Assembly: GCA_945906015.1 (NCBI GenBank)
Contig: CAMDQV010000078.1
Span: forward strand, 1-8,275
DNA length: 8,275 nucleotides
Direction: 5' to 3'
Source of the DNA: Pedobacter schmidteae
GTDB lineage: Bacteria; Bacteroidota; Bacteroidia; Sphingobacteriales; Sphingobacteriaceae
In this document: positions 1-6,241 of the stretch, piece by piece
Layout: every line of letters starts with the position of its first letter
Numbering within the stretch: the first letter of the stretch is position 1
The notes under the pieces: model-generated
Told to the model about the DNA's origin: nothing
The model's database searches: none
The model's input: only the letters and a program-made list of their open reading frames with translations
Translations under genes and position numbers: made by a program

Positions 1-27
1 CGTTAATAATTATTGGATTAATAAATA

Positions 28-156
28 ATGAAGAATCCCGATTCTAATGTAAATACTGGCCGCGATGTTGCCATTGCTGTGCACATGGGTAATCAAGCCG
101 CAGAGACTGAAAAAACGCAAAGAACGCAATACTGTAAAGATGAATATTGCGGATAA
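28..156 (+). pseudogene. Remnant of a Gfo/Idh/MocA-family oxidoreductase (C-terminal piece)
   Basis: A 42-codon reading frame starts at an ATG at 28 and ends at TAA 154-156. Its middle part, NPDSNVNTGRDVAIAVHMGN followed by QAAET, resembles the conserved C-terminal end of Gfo/Idh/MocA dehydrogenases, where a short 'K-x-P-x-x-x-x-x-G-R-D' stretch is followed by a helix ending in 'GN-x-A-x-x-T-G-K'. It aligns without gaps to the end of the intact neighbour (LGNIALRTGKTL against MGNQAAETEKTQ). The same frame carries TAA stops at 4-6, 7-9, 19-21 and 22-24, so no dehydrogenase domain can be joined to it inside the window. The tail after the helix lacks the usual Y-W-D continuation and contains a 9-base-spaced duplication of AACGCAA (114-120, 123-129). 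I infer a decayed or rearranged paralogue of the next gene. A genuine small protein is possible but less likely. Confidence 0.55.
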
Positions 157-209
157 GAGATAATTAAAAATAATTTATAAATGGGCCTTAGGCCTTAAAA
201 CTGATTCCT

Positions 210-1559
210 ATGAAAAATTCAGATAATCGCAGAGATTTTATTAAAAAAACCGTGACTGGAGCTGCTGCACTTTCGATTGGAGGTGTTTTGCCAGGTTTTA
301 GTGCAAAAAGTTATGCCCGAATCTTAGGGGCTAATGAAAGAATTCAAGTGGCCATGATGGGTGTGAATAGCCGAGGGTTAGCACTTTCACAAAATTTTGC
401 TGCTCAAAAGAACTGCGAGATTCGTTTCATCTGCGATGTAGACAAACGAGCGGCTGATAAATGTATTGATACAGTTTCAAAAATACAGGATAGTACGCCA
501 ATGGCACAGCCTGATTTCAGAAAAGCGCTAGAAGATAAACAACTTGATGCTCTGGTAGTTGCCGCGCCAGATCACTGGCATGCTCCTTCCGCTTTGCTTG
601 CTTCTGCAGCTGGAAAACATGTGTACCTTGAAAAGCCTTGCAGCCATAATCCTAATGAAGGAGAAATGCTTGTTGCAGCAGCTAATAAATATAAAAATGT
701 GATTCAAATGGGTAACCAGCGTCGTTCTTGGCCAAATGTGGCCGCTGGAATAGCTGAATTGCATGGCGGAATTATTGGGCGTCCATATTTTGCAAAAACC
801 TGGTACACCAATAACAGACCTTCTATCGGGGTAGGTAAAAACACAGCTGTTCCTGAATGGTTGGATTATGACCTTTGGCAGGGGCCTGCACCAAGAACAG
901 AATATAAAGATAACTTGATCCATTATAACTGGCATTGGTTCTGGCATTGGGGAACTGGCGAAGCCCTTAATAATGGAACACATATGATTGACCTTGCCCG
1001 CTGGGGTCTTCAGGTTGATTTCCCTACAAAAGTAGCTTCGACAGGTGGTAGGTACAGATATCAGGATGACTGGCAAGCACCCGATACACAGAATATAAGT
1101 ATAGAGTTTGCCAATCAATCCACAATTTCTTGGGAGGGTAGAAGTTGTAATCCATTCCCTATTGAAGGAAATACTGTAGGAGTGGTCTTTTATGGCGAAA
1201 ATGGCACCATGGTAATTGGTGGAAGTAATGCCTATAAAGCATATGACCTCAAAAATAATGTCATTAAAGAAGCTAAGAATGACGTTAAGATTGATGCAAC
1301 TAACCTGACTAGCCCCTCACAACAATTAGATGCGTATCATATTCAAAACTTTTTCAGTGCAATAAAGAGTGGTACCGCATTAGCCGCTGATATACAGGGC
1401 GGGCATAAGAGTACATTATTATGCCAGCTAGGTAATATTGCGCTGCGTACTGGAAAGACCCTGAATATAGACTCAAGCAATGGTCATATTCTGAATGATA
1501 AGGCAGCAATGAAACTCTGGTCAAGAGAGTACCAGAAAGGTTGGGAACCAAAGGTCTGA
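210..1559 (+). CDS. Tat-exported Gfo/Idh/MocA-family NAD(P)-dependent oxidoreductase
   Basis: This 449-residue protein has the Gfo/Idh/MocA dehydrogenase layout. The N-terminus carries a twin-arginine signal (N-R7-R8-D-F-I-K), a hydrophobic stretch at about 15-30, no lipobox cysteine, and likely cleavage near 32-36, so it should be exported folded with its cofactor. The Rossmann part shows the glycine loop G51-V-N-S-R-G56, an acidic D76 after the second strand (typical of NAD preference), P120-D-H-W-H124 and the family hallmark E141-K-P143, whose lysine is catalytic in relatives. The C-terminal domain has G-T-H258-M-I-D261. The position four before H258, usually Asp in inositol-dehydrogenase relatives, is Asn. 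The lack of the E-V-P form argues against a GH109 glycosidase. Related exported enzymes act on sugars and sugar derivatives; the substrate is not deducible. It has its own terminator downstream, and the transporter and lipoprotein genes beyond suggest a shared catabolic role. No Shine-Dalgarno precedes the ATG, which is usual in Bacteroidota. Confidence 0.9.
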   Translation: MKNSDNRRDFIKKTVTGAAALSIGGVLPGFSAKSYARILGANERIQVAMMGVNSRGLALSQNFAAQKNCEIRFICDVDKRAADKCIDTVSKIQDSTPMAQPDFRKALEDKQLDALVVAAPDHWHAPSALLASAAGKHVYLEKPCSHNPNEGEMLVAAANKYKNVIQMGNQRRSWPNVAAGIAELHGGIIGRPYFAKTWYTNNRPSIGVGKNTAVPEWLDYDLWQGPAPRTEYKDNLIHYNWHWFWHWGTGEALNNGTHMIDLARWGLQVDFPTKVASTGGRYRYQDDWQAPDTQNISIEFANQSTISWEGRSCNPFPIEGNTVGVVFYGENGTMVIGGSNAYKAYDLKNNVIKEAKNDVKIDATNLTSPSQQLDAYHIQNFFSAIKSGTALAADIQGGHKSTLLCQLGNIALRTGKTLNIDSSNGHILNDKAAMKLWSREYQKGWEPKV

Positions 1560-1569
1560 TCTATATCCT

Positions 1570-1602
1570 TAGAACCTTGCTTATTCGCGGGGTTCTATTT
1601 TT
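1570..1602 (+). terminator. Rho-independent terminator after the Tat oxidoreductase gene
   Basis: An 11-bp stem pairs TAGAACCTTGC (1570-1580) with GCGGGGTTCTA (1587-1597), including two G-U wobbles, closed by the six-base loop TTATTC and followed by five T (1598-1602). It starts 10 bases after the stop codon of the upstream gene. It should separate, or at least attenuate, transcription between the oxidoreductase and the permease. Confidence 0.8.
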
Positions 1603-1604
1603 AA

Positions 1605-1621
1605 AATTTCCAATTGAAATT
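1605..1621. repeat. Short inverted repeat behind the terminator
   Basis: AATTTC (1605-1610) and GAAATT (1616-1621) form a perfect 6-bp dyad around the 5-base spacer CAATT, about 100 bases upstream of the permease start. It could be an operator for the permease-lipoprotein operon or only an A/T-rich coincidence. No regulator gene lies in the window to support an operator. Confidence 0.3.
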
Positions 1622-1723
1622 CAGGGATTATTTCCTCTTTTATAAATTATGGCTATAATGATCTTGTTAAAATCAGCTAGCGCTTACAAAAAGCAATGAT
1701 CTGTAAATTAAAATGAGGACCTC

Positions 1724-2998
1724 ATGATTAAAACCACAACATCGGGAATTGGAATGTATCGCTGGAAGATCTGTGCCATGCTCTTTCTGGCTACAACCAT
1801 TAACTTTGTTGATCGTCAGGTACTCGGTATCTTGGCGCCACAGCTTCAAAAAGAATTCAGCTGGAGCGATTCCCAATACGGTTTTATTGTTTCATCTTTC
1901 CAGGCTGCCTATGCAATAGGGTTTTTATTCATGGGGCATCTTTTGGATAAAATAGGTACCCGTGTGGGTTCCATGATTGCTATTGGCTTTTGGAGTACTG
2001 CCACTATGATGCATGCATTGGTCAGCTCCTTGTTTGGCTTTGCAGGTGTTCGTTTTTTACTGGGATTAGGAGAAGCTGGGAATTTCCCTTCTGCCTTGAA
2101 GGCGGTCTCTGAATGGTTCCCCCGAAAAGAAAGAGCGCTAGCGACCGGTATTTTTGTATCGGGGGCAAGTATTGGCGCCATAGTTGCTCCTCTTACTGTT
2201 CCTTTTATTGCCATTCATTATGGATGGCAAATGACTTTTATTGTTACCGGTGCTATTGGCTTTATCTGGATCCTCTTTTGGATGCGTATGTATAAATCTC
2301 CACAAGATCATCCAAGCTTAAGCAAGCAAGAATTGGAATATATAACCAGCGATCCTGTTGAGTCACAGATAAAAATTCCATGGCTACAGCTGTTGAGATA
2401 CCGGCAAACTTGGGCTTTTGCCTTTGGTGCATTCATGACCCATCCCATATTTTCATTCTTCCTCTTTTTTTTACCTAAATTCTTTTATTCGAATTATGAA
2501 ATTGGAATTGATAAAATAGGTCCGATTCTGATGGTAATTTATTTGATGTCTGATGTGGGGAGCATTCTTGGTGGTTGGGCCTCATCTGCATTTATTAAAC
2601 GTGGCTGGTCTATTAATAAGAGCCGCAAAACAACCATGCTTATTTCTGCACTATGCGTGGTGCCTGTTTATTTTGCTGCCGAAGCAACAGAACTTTGGCT
2701 TGCGGTTGGATTGATCGGTCTTGCCTTGGCTGCTCATTCTGCATGGTCTGCAAACCTGTTTACCCTGACTACAGACATGTTCCCAAGGCAGGTAGTTGGT
2801 TCTGTGGTTGGAATAGGTAGTATGCTGGGTGCTGTTGGCGGTATGTTCGCAGCAACAATTGGAGGATTTCTACTTCAAAATACAGGAAGCTATGTTTCTT
2901 TGTTTTTATTTGCCGGATGTGCTTATCTGATCGCATTCACAGGAATACACATACTTTCTCCAAAATTAGAATCTATTACACTAGAAAAAATAATATAA
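1724..2998 (+). CDS. MFS transporter, ACS (anion:cation symporter) type, probable sugar-acid/organic-anion permease
   Basis: The 424-residue protein is a 12-helix major facilitator of the ACS type, the group of hexuronate, glucarate and galactonate permeases, acting in the inner membrane. Hallmarks are the first helix ending in T-I-N27-F-V-D30-R31-Q, the helix-4 motif G114-L-G-E-A-G-N-F-P122, and the following loop E130-W-F-P-R-K-E-R137 with A-T-G-x-x-x-S-G-A. Length is normal for the family. The chosen start has GAGG (1714-1717) six bases upstream; an alternative Met at residue 11 would also leave the first helix intact. The lipoprotein gene starts 2 bases after the stop, so the two are almost certainly co-transcribed and probably translationally coupled. 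The likely role is import of the small acid or sugar derivative released by the neighbouring exported oxidoreductases. ACS members vary in substrate, so it is not named. Confidence 0.88.
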   Translation: MIKTTTSGIGMYRWKICAMLFLATTINFVDRQVLGILAPQLQKEFSWSDSQYGFIVSSFQAAYAIGFLFMGHLLDKIGTRVGSMIAIGFWSTATMMHALVSSLFGFAGVRFLLGLGEAGNFPSALKAVSEWFPRKERALATGIFVSGASIGAIVAPLTVPFIAIHYGWQMTFIVTGAIGFIWILFWMRMYKSPQDHPSLSKQELEYITSDPVESQIKIPWLQLLRYRQTWAFAFGAFMTHPIFSFFLFFLPKFFYSNYEIGIDKIGPILMVIYLMSDVGSILGGWASSAFIKRGWSINKSRKTTMLISALCVVPVYFAAEATELWLAVGLIGLALAAHSAWSANLFTLTTDMFPRQVVGSVVGIGSMLGAVGGMFAATIGGFLLQNTGSYVSLFLFAGCAYLIAFTGIHILSPKLESITLEKII

Positions 2999-3000
2999 TT

Positions 3001-4401
3001 ATGAAAAAAATTATGCTTAGAAATTTTAAACACCTTTTATTTATTAATTGCATGATGATCATTGCAGCAGGCTGTTCTACAGGTACAGAAAAATCACAAG
3101 AAAAAACGGATAGCAAATTGCAGCTGATTACCCTTGATCCCGGTCATTTTCATGCTGCCTTGGTTCAAAAATCCATGTATGCAGATGTTGATTCAGTAGT
3201 TCATGTTTATGCACCTGAGGGCCAGGAAGTAAAGTCGCACCTGAGCCTTGTGGATAGTTATAATACCCGTACAGAGAATCCTACTTCCTGGAAGCAGCAG
3301 GTATATACGGGTCAAGATTACCTCGAAAAAATGTTTGCAGACAAGGCTGGGAATGTGGTTGTGATTGCCGGCAATAATAAATTGAAGAGTGATTATATCA
3401 GCAGATCTGTTGAATCGGGCCTGAACGTTTTGGCAGATAAGCCAATGGCTATTGATCTTGATGGATTTAATAAGCTGGTTAAGGCATTTGAATCTGCAAA
3501 AAAGAATAAGGTTCTGCTCTATGATATCATGACTGAAAGATATGAGATCAATAGCATGCTTCAAAAGGAGTTTGCTAATCTTCCGGCTTTTGGTCAGCTT
3601 GAAAAGGGAACACCTGAAAACCCTTCAGTAACCAAGGTAAGTGTACATCATTTCTTTAAAAATGTATCAGGTAAACCACTTGTCCGACCGGCATGGTTCT
3701 TTGATGTTAAACAGCAGGGTGAAGGGATCACTGATATTACCACGCATCTAGTTGATTTGGTTCAATGGGAGTGCTTCCCTGATCAGGTCCTGGATTATAA
3801 AAAGGATGTAGAAATAGTATCAGCAAAAAGATGGGCCACCAGTATTTCTGCTGAACAGTTTGAAAAAGTAACTAAGCAGAAAGAATACCCTGAATACTTG
3901 AAAATAGATGTTAAAGATGGAATGTTGAGTACGTATTCTAATGGTGAAATTAACTACCGTTTAAAAGGTATTCATGCTAAAATATCTGTAACCTGGGATT
4001 TTCAGGCACCTGAAGGTACAGGAGATACTCACTTCTCTGTGATGCGTGGAACCCAAGCAAGTGTAGTGATCAAGCAGGGCAAAGAGCAGAATTTTAAGCC
4101 CACATTATATATTGAACCAAGCGCTAAAACAGACCTTAAAGCCTTTGAAAAGGAAATTATGGCAGATTTGAAACAGCTCAATAATAACTATCCAGGTGTT
4201 GAATTAAAGAAGATAGGCAGTGGTTGGGAAGTAATCATTCCTGATACGTATAAGGTTAGCCATGAAGATCATTTTGCTCAAGTCACAAAAAAGTACCTTG
4301 AATGCCTTAAAAAAGGTCAACTTCCAGCATGGGAGGTACCAAATATGATTGCAAAGTATTACACAACTACACAGGCACGCGAAAAAGCCTTAGGGCGATA
4401 A
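3001..4401 (+). CDS. Lipoprotein with Gfo/Idh-like fold and Oxidoreduct_C-type C-terminal domain
   Basis: I place the start at ATG 3001 (466 residues) rather than at the in-frame ATG 2917. It yields a clean lipoprotein signal (M-K-K-I-M... ending I-A-A-G-C25), and the longer form would add 28 polar residues and overlap the permease gene. C25 should be lipidated, anchoring the protein outside the cytoplasm; the following S-T-G-T-E-K is not a clear surface-export signal. Residues about 40-170 form a Rossmann-like half with D146-K-P148 in place of the usual E-K-P. The second half has T244-D245-I-T-T-H249-L-V-D252, keeping the Asp/His pair of Gfo/Idh enzymes. The first-strand loop reads L45-D-P-G-H-F-H-A52 and has no G-x-G-x-x-G, so NAD(P) binding may be altered or lost. 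To my recollection this matches Bacteroidota proteins annotated 'putative oxidoreductase C-terminal domain'. The function is unproven; it is probably a partner of the Tat oxidoreductase and permease. Confidence 0.82.
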   Translation: MKKIMLRNFKHLLFINCMMIIAAGCSTGTEKSQEKTDSKLQLITLDPGHFHAALVQKSMYADVDSVVHVYAPEGQEVKSHLSLVDSYNTRTENPTSWKQQVYTGQDYLEKMFADKAGNVVVIAGNNKLKSDYISRSVESGLNVLADKPMAIDLDGFNKLVKAFESAKKNKVLLYDIMTERYEINSMLQKEFANLPAFGQLEKGTPENPSVTKVSVHHFFKNVSGKPLVRPAWFFDVKQQGEGITDITTHLVDLVQWECFPDQVLDYKKDVEIVSAKRWATSISAEQFEKVTKQKEYPEYLKIDVKDGMLSTYSNGEINYRLKGIHAKISVTWDFQAPEGTGDTHFSVMRGTQASVVIKQGKEQNFKPTLYIEPSAKTDLKAFEKEIMADLKQLNNNYPGVELKKIGSGWEVIIPDTYKVSHEDHFAQVTKKYLECLKKGQLPAWEVPNMIAKYYTTTQAREKALGR

Positions 4402-5487
4402 ATTAACAGGGGCTTTTATCAGCCCCTTTTTTTTGTAATAGGCCATACTGAGCCTGATCATTTTGTTGTAAGTTCTTAATCCGTCGGGTTGATTATTGGC
4501 CTTTAGGTAGTTATCATAAAAGATGCTGCTCAGTTTTGAAAAAGCTCCGCGATAAGATTTCCAATAGTCGTTCTCTGATTTAAGGTCAGATAGAACATTA
4601 GGTGAGATCCTGCTTTTTAAAGTTTTAAATGCCATACTATCTGTGGGCCAGATTGCAGTCATGAATTCCTGCGTTGCCAGATAGTAACTGGAGTATTTTA
4701 AGAGCCTATCATTGGAGTTAATTCCTGCTAAAAAACCAATAAAATTAGCCTCGTTTTCTGCTCCATATCCATTTTGATGAGCCATTTCATGACAAGCTAC
4801 AAATGGTCTTAAGTAGATTGGCATCAACATGTTAACCTGCGCTTCTCCTGTAAAAGGGTTATAATATCCTGCTGTGCCCAGGTAACTTAAAATGGGTCCT
4901 GATAATGAAGGTTTAGCAACAGGTTTTGAGGCTCCGATATTTTGAATGGCTAGGGATGATGATTTGAAAATACTATCATTTGATTGGGCGAGATCCTCTG
5001 TTCTAATTTTTTCGCGACTGTAATTGACTGAATCAATAAGCATTGATCCAACTTCAATGAGTTCGGCACTCGAATAGTCGGATTCTGTAAGATCAAGCCT
5101 CTCAAATGCATCTGTTCTGAAGTAATTAAGTCCCCAGAATAAGTAAAATACTAAAGTGCTTACTTGCAAGGCAAGTACCAGTTTGAGCAGTATCTGAACC
5201 GCATCCCGGCTTTTTTTCTGGAAAAAGCCTTTTTGGATGATCCGTATTATACTGACTGCGATAAAAATGGTAAGTAGTAAATAAAAAATATCACCTATGC
5301 TAAAGGGTATGTGATTAAATATCAATTGAAGGTGTGCGCGGATAAATGGAAAAATTGCTTGTGAATAATAGTGCTCCACACTAGCAGGATAGTTTTTGAG
5401 CTGAAAGAGTAAAAAGATCAGCAAAGACATAAATACTACTAAAAGCAATCTTTTTTTGACTCCTGAATAAGCTTTTGTAATTTTCAT
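4390..5487 (-). CDS. DUF3810-family membrane protein with zincin-type HExxH motif
   Basis: The 365-residue protein begins with three predicted membrane helices (about 14-30, 62-84 and 99-121). The family signature F-W-G-L-N-Y-F-R (117-124) follows at the end of helix three, then a long soluble domain with Y208-Y-N-P-F-T-G-E-A216 and C232-H233-E-M-A-H237. H233-E234-x-x-H237 is a zinc-binding metallopeptidase motif, and E244 or E246 in the following G-A-E-N-E-A-N-F could be the third ligand. Together these fit DUF3810. A protease activity is inferred from the motif only; no substrate is known to me. The gene converges on the lipoprotein gene and overlaps it by 12 bases. Its last codons (K-K-K-G-L-I-K-A-P) are written by a hairpin that serves the opposite strand as a terminator. 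An A/T-rich spacer separates it from the divergent hydratase gene. Confidence 0.85.
   Translation of the reverse strand: MKITKAYSGVKKRLLLVVFMSLLIFLLFQLKNYPASVEHYYSQAIFPFIRAHLQLIFNHIPFSIGDIFYLLLTIFIAVSIIRIIQKGFFQKKSRDAVQILLKLVLALQVSTLVFYLFWGLNYFRTDAFERLDLTESDYSSAELIEVGSMLIDSVNYSREKIRTEDLAQSNDSIFKSSSLAIQNIGASKPVAKPSLSGPILSYLGTAGYYNPFTGEAQVNMLMPIYLRPFVACHEMAHQNGYGAENEANFIGFLAGINSNDRLLKYSSYYLATQEFMTAIWPTDSMAFKTLKSRISPNVLSDLKSENDYWKSYRGAFSKLSSIFYDNYLKANNQPDGLRTYNKMIRLSMAYYKKKGLIKAPVNLSP
4408..4434 (+). terminator. Rho-independent terminator of the permease-lipoprotein operon, inside the DUF3810 coding end
   Basis: AGGGGCT (4408-4414) and AGCCCCT (4421-4427) form a 7-bp G/C-rich stem around the loop TTTATC, followed by a run of eight T (4427-4434). 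It starts 7 bases after the lipoprotein stop. The same bases encode the C-terminal residues of the opposing gene. Confidence 0.85.
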
Positions 5488-5596
5488 GTATCTAATAAAC
5501 TCTATTTAACGCAAAGAAATTCAAATTCATTAATTTAAATATAAATTAGCTTTAAAATCTATCATTAATACAAACTTTAAAAAATCTAAGGAGAAT
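5488..5596. promoter_or_regulatory. Divergent intergenic region between DUF3810 and hydratase genes
   Basis: These 109 A/T-rich bases must hold promoters for both flanking genes, unless the hydratase gene is read from elsewhere. No complete TTG...TAnnTTTG pair was found on either strand. The nearest minus-strand match is TTTCTTTG (complement of 5512-5519), which has one mismatch and no TTG at the right distance. AAGGAG (5588-5593) is a good Shine-Dalgarno sequence for the hydratase start, although only 3 bases from the ATG. Confidence 0.4.
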
Positions 5597-6058
5597 ATGC
5601 TGGTAATTAGAAACTTTATTGAATTTGAATCTTATTTGGGTAAAGAGCTTGGTGTTTCCGAACTTCATAAAATCACACAGGAGCAGATTATGAAGTTTGC
5701 TGATGCAACTATTGATCATCAATGGATCCATACAGATCCGGTACGTGCAGAAAGTGAAGGCCCCTTCAAGGCAACAATTGCTCATGGTTATTTAACCCTA
5801 TCGCTTATTCCATATTTGTGGAAGCAAATTGTGGATGTTCAAAATCTTAAAATGGAGATTAATTATGGCATTGAAAATATAAGGTTCGGACAGCCGGTTC
5901 TTGTGAATAGTGATGTCAAGTTAAAAGCGAAGCTTATTTCAATAGCCAATCTTCGGGGTATAACCAAAGCTACCATCGGCGCTGAGCTTGAAATTATAGG
6001 ACAAAATAAACCTGCGTTTAAAGGCGAAGTAGTATTCCTTTATCATTTTGAAGATTAA
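5597..6058 (+). CDS. MaoC/NodN-like hot-dog-fold dehydratase, probable (R)-specific enoyl hydratase type
   Basis: The 153-residue protein is a complete single-domain MaoC-like hot-dog protein. The hydratase-2 signature is visible as F34-A-D-A-T-I-D40-H-Q-W-I-H45-T-D47, where D40 and H45 are the expected catalytic pair, followed by G-P-F and I-A-H-G-Y-L-T-L-S (61-69). The D-H-Q-W-I-H form is that of the NodN-like subgroup. Members hydrate trans-2-enoyl thioesters to (R)-3-hydroxyacyl thioesters in the cytoplasm, usually as dimers; the acyl partner here is unknown. AAGGAG precedes the chosen start, and the family length supports it. The gene stands alone, with opposite-strand DUF3810 before it and a drug-efflux gene 166 bases after it, so context gives no pathway. 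Confidence 0.87.
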   Translation: MLVIRNFIEFESYLGKELGVSELHKITQEQIMKFADATIDHQWIHTDPVRAESEGPFKATIAHGYLTLSLIPYLWKQIVDVQNLKMEINYGIENIRFGQPVLVNSDVKLKAKLISIANLRGITKATIGAELEIIGQNKPAFKGEVVFLYHFED

Positions 6059-6115
6059 TTAGTTTAAAAAGCAGGATTGATCAGTTTTATTTTTTTAATC
6101 GATCTCTTAATCGTG

Positions 6116-6123
6116 TACCTTTG
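6116..6123 (+). promoter_or_regulatory. Probable -7 promoter element of the TetA-like efflux gene
   Basis: TACCTTTG matches the Bacteroidota -7 consensus TAnnTTTG exactly and sits 101 bases before the efflux start codon, giving a leader of roughly 95 bases. The -33 position (about 6090-6096) is a T-run without a clear TTG, so the call rests on the -7 box alone. Confidence 0.45.
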
Positions 6124-6157
6124 TAAACTAGTGGAAGGCTTTGTTTGGCTATCTGCT

Positions 6158-6241
6158 ATGGCATATATGATTAGCATGTTCCCAATAAGCACTAATTTCA
6201 GCAATAAATACCTCAAAATTTTTTATGTCAGAACCCCGTAA
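6158..6241 (+). other. Small upstream reading frame overlapping the efflux gene start
   Basis: A 27-codon frame opens at ATG 6158 in the leader, downstream of the predicted promoter, and ends at TAA 6239-6241, 17 bases inside the efflux gene in another frame. The peptide (MAYMISMFPI..., ending YVRTP) resembles nothing I recognise. A leader peptide controlling efflux translation is possible; chance is equally possible. Confidence 0.25.

Noticed and set aside
528..1118. 196-codon minus-strand reading frame within the Tat oxidoreductase gene
   Set aside because: It is antisense to a gene with clear family motifs, shows no recognisable domain, and looks like a frame shadow.
210..1559. GH109 NAD-dependent glycosidase identity for the Tat oxidoreductase
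   Set aside because: The Tat signal and fold are shared, but the protein has E-K-P and G-T-H-M-I-D where GH109 members have a different active-site signature, so only the broad family is supported.
1654..1659. TATAAT upstream of the ACS permease as a sigma-70 -10 box
   Set aside because: There is no -35 match at the right spacing, the box is not the Bacteroidota TAnnTTTG form, and such A/T strings are common in this spacer.
2917..3000. 28-residue N-terminal extension of the lipoprotein from ATG 2917
   Set aside because: It overlaps the permease gene, is polar and basic, and would bury the lipoprotein signal that begins at ATG 3001.
3193..3564. 123-codon minus-strand frame inside the lipoprotein gene
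   Set aside because: It is antisense to a well-supported coding region and has no domain or start context.
6059..6110. Terminator after the MaoC-like gene
   Set aside because: T-runs are present, but the only dyads (TTGATCA, and GATTGAT with ATCGATC) are too short or mismatched to form a convincing stem.
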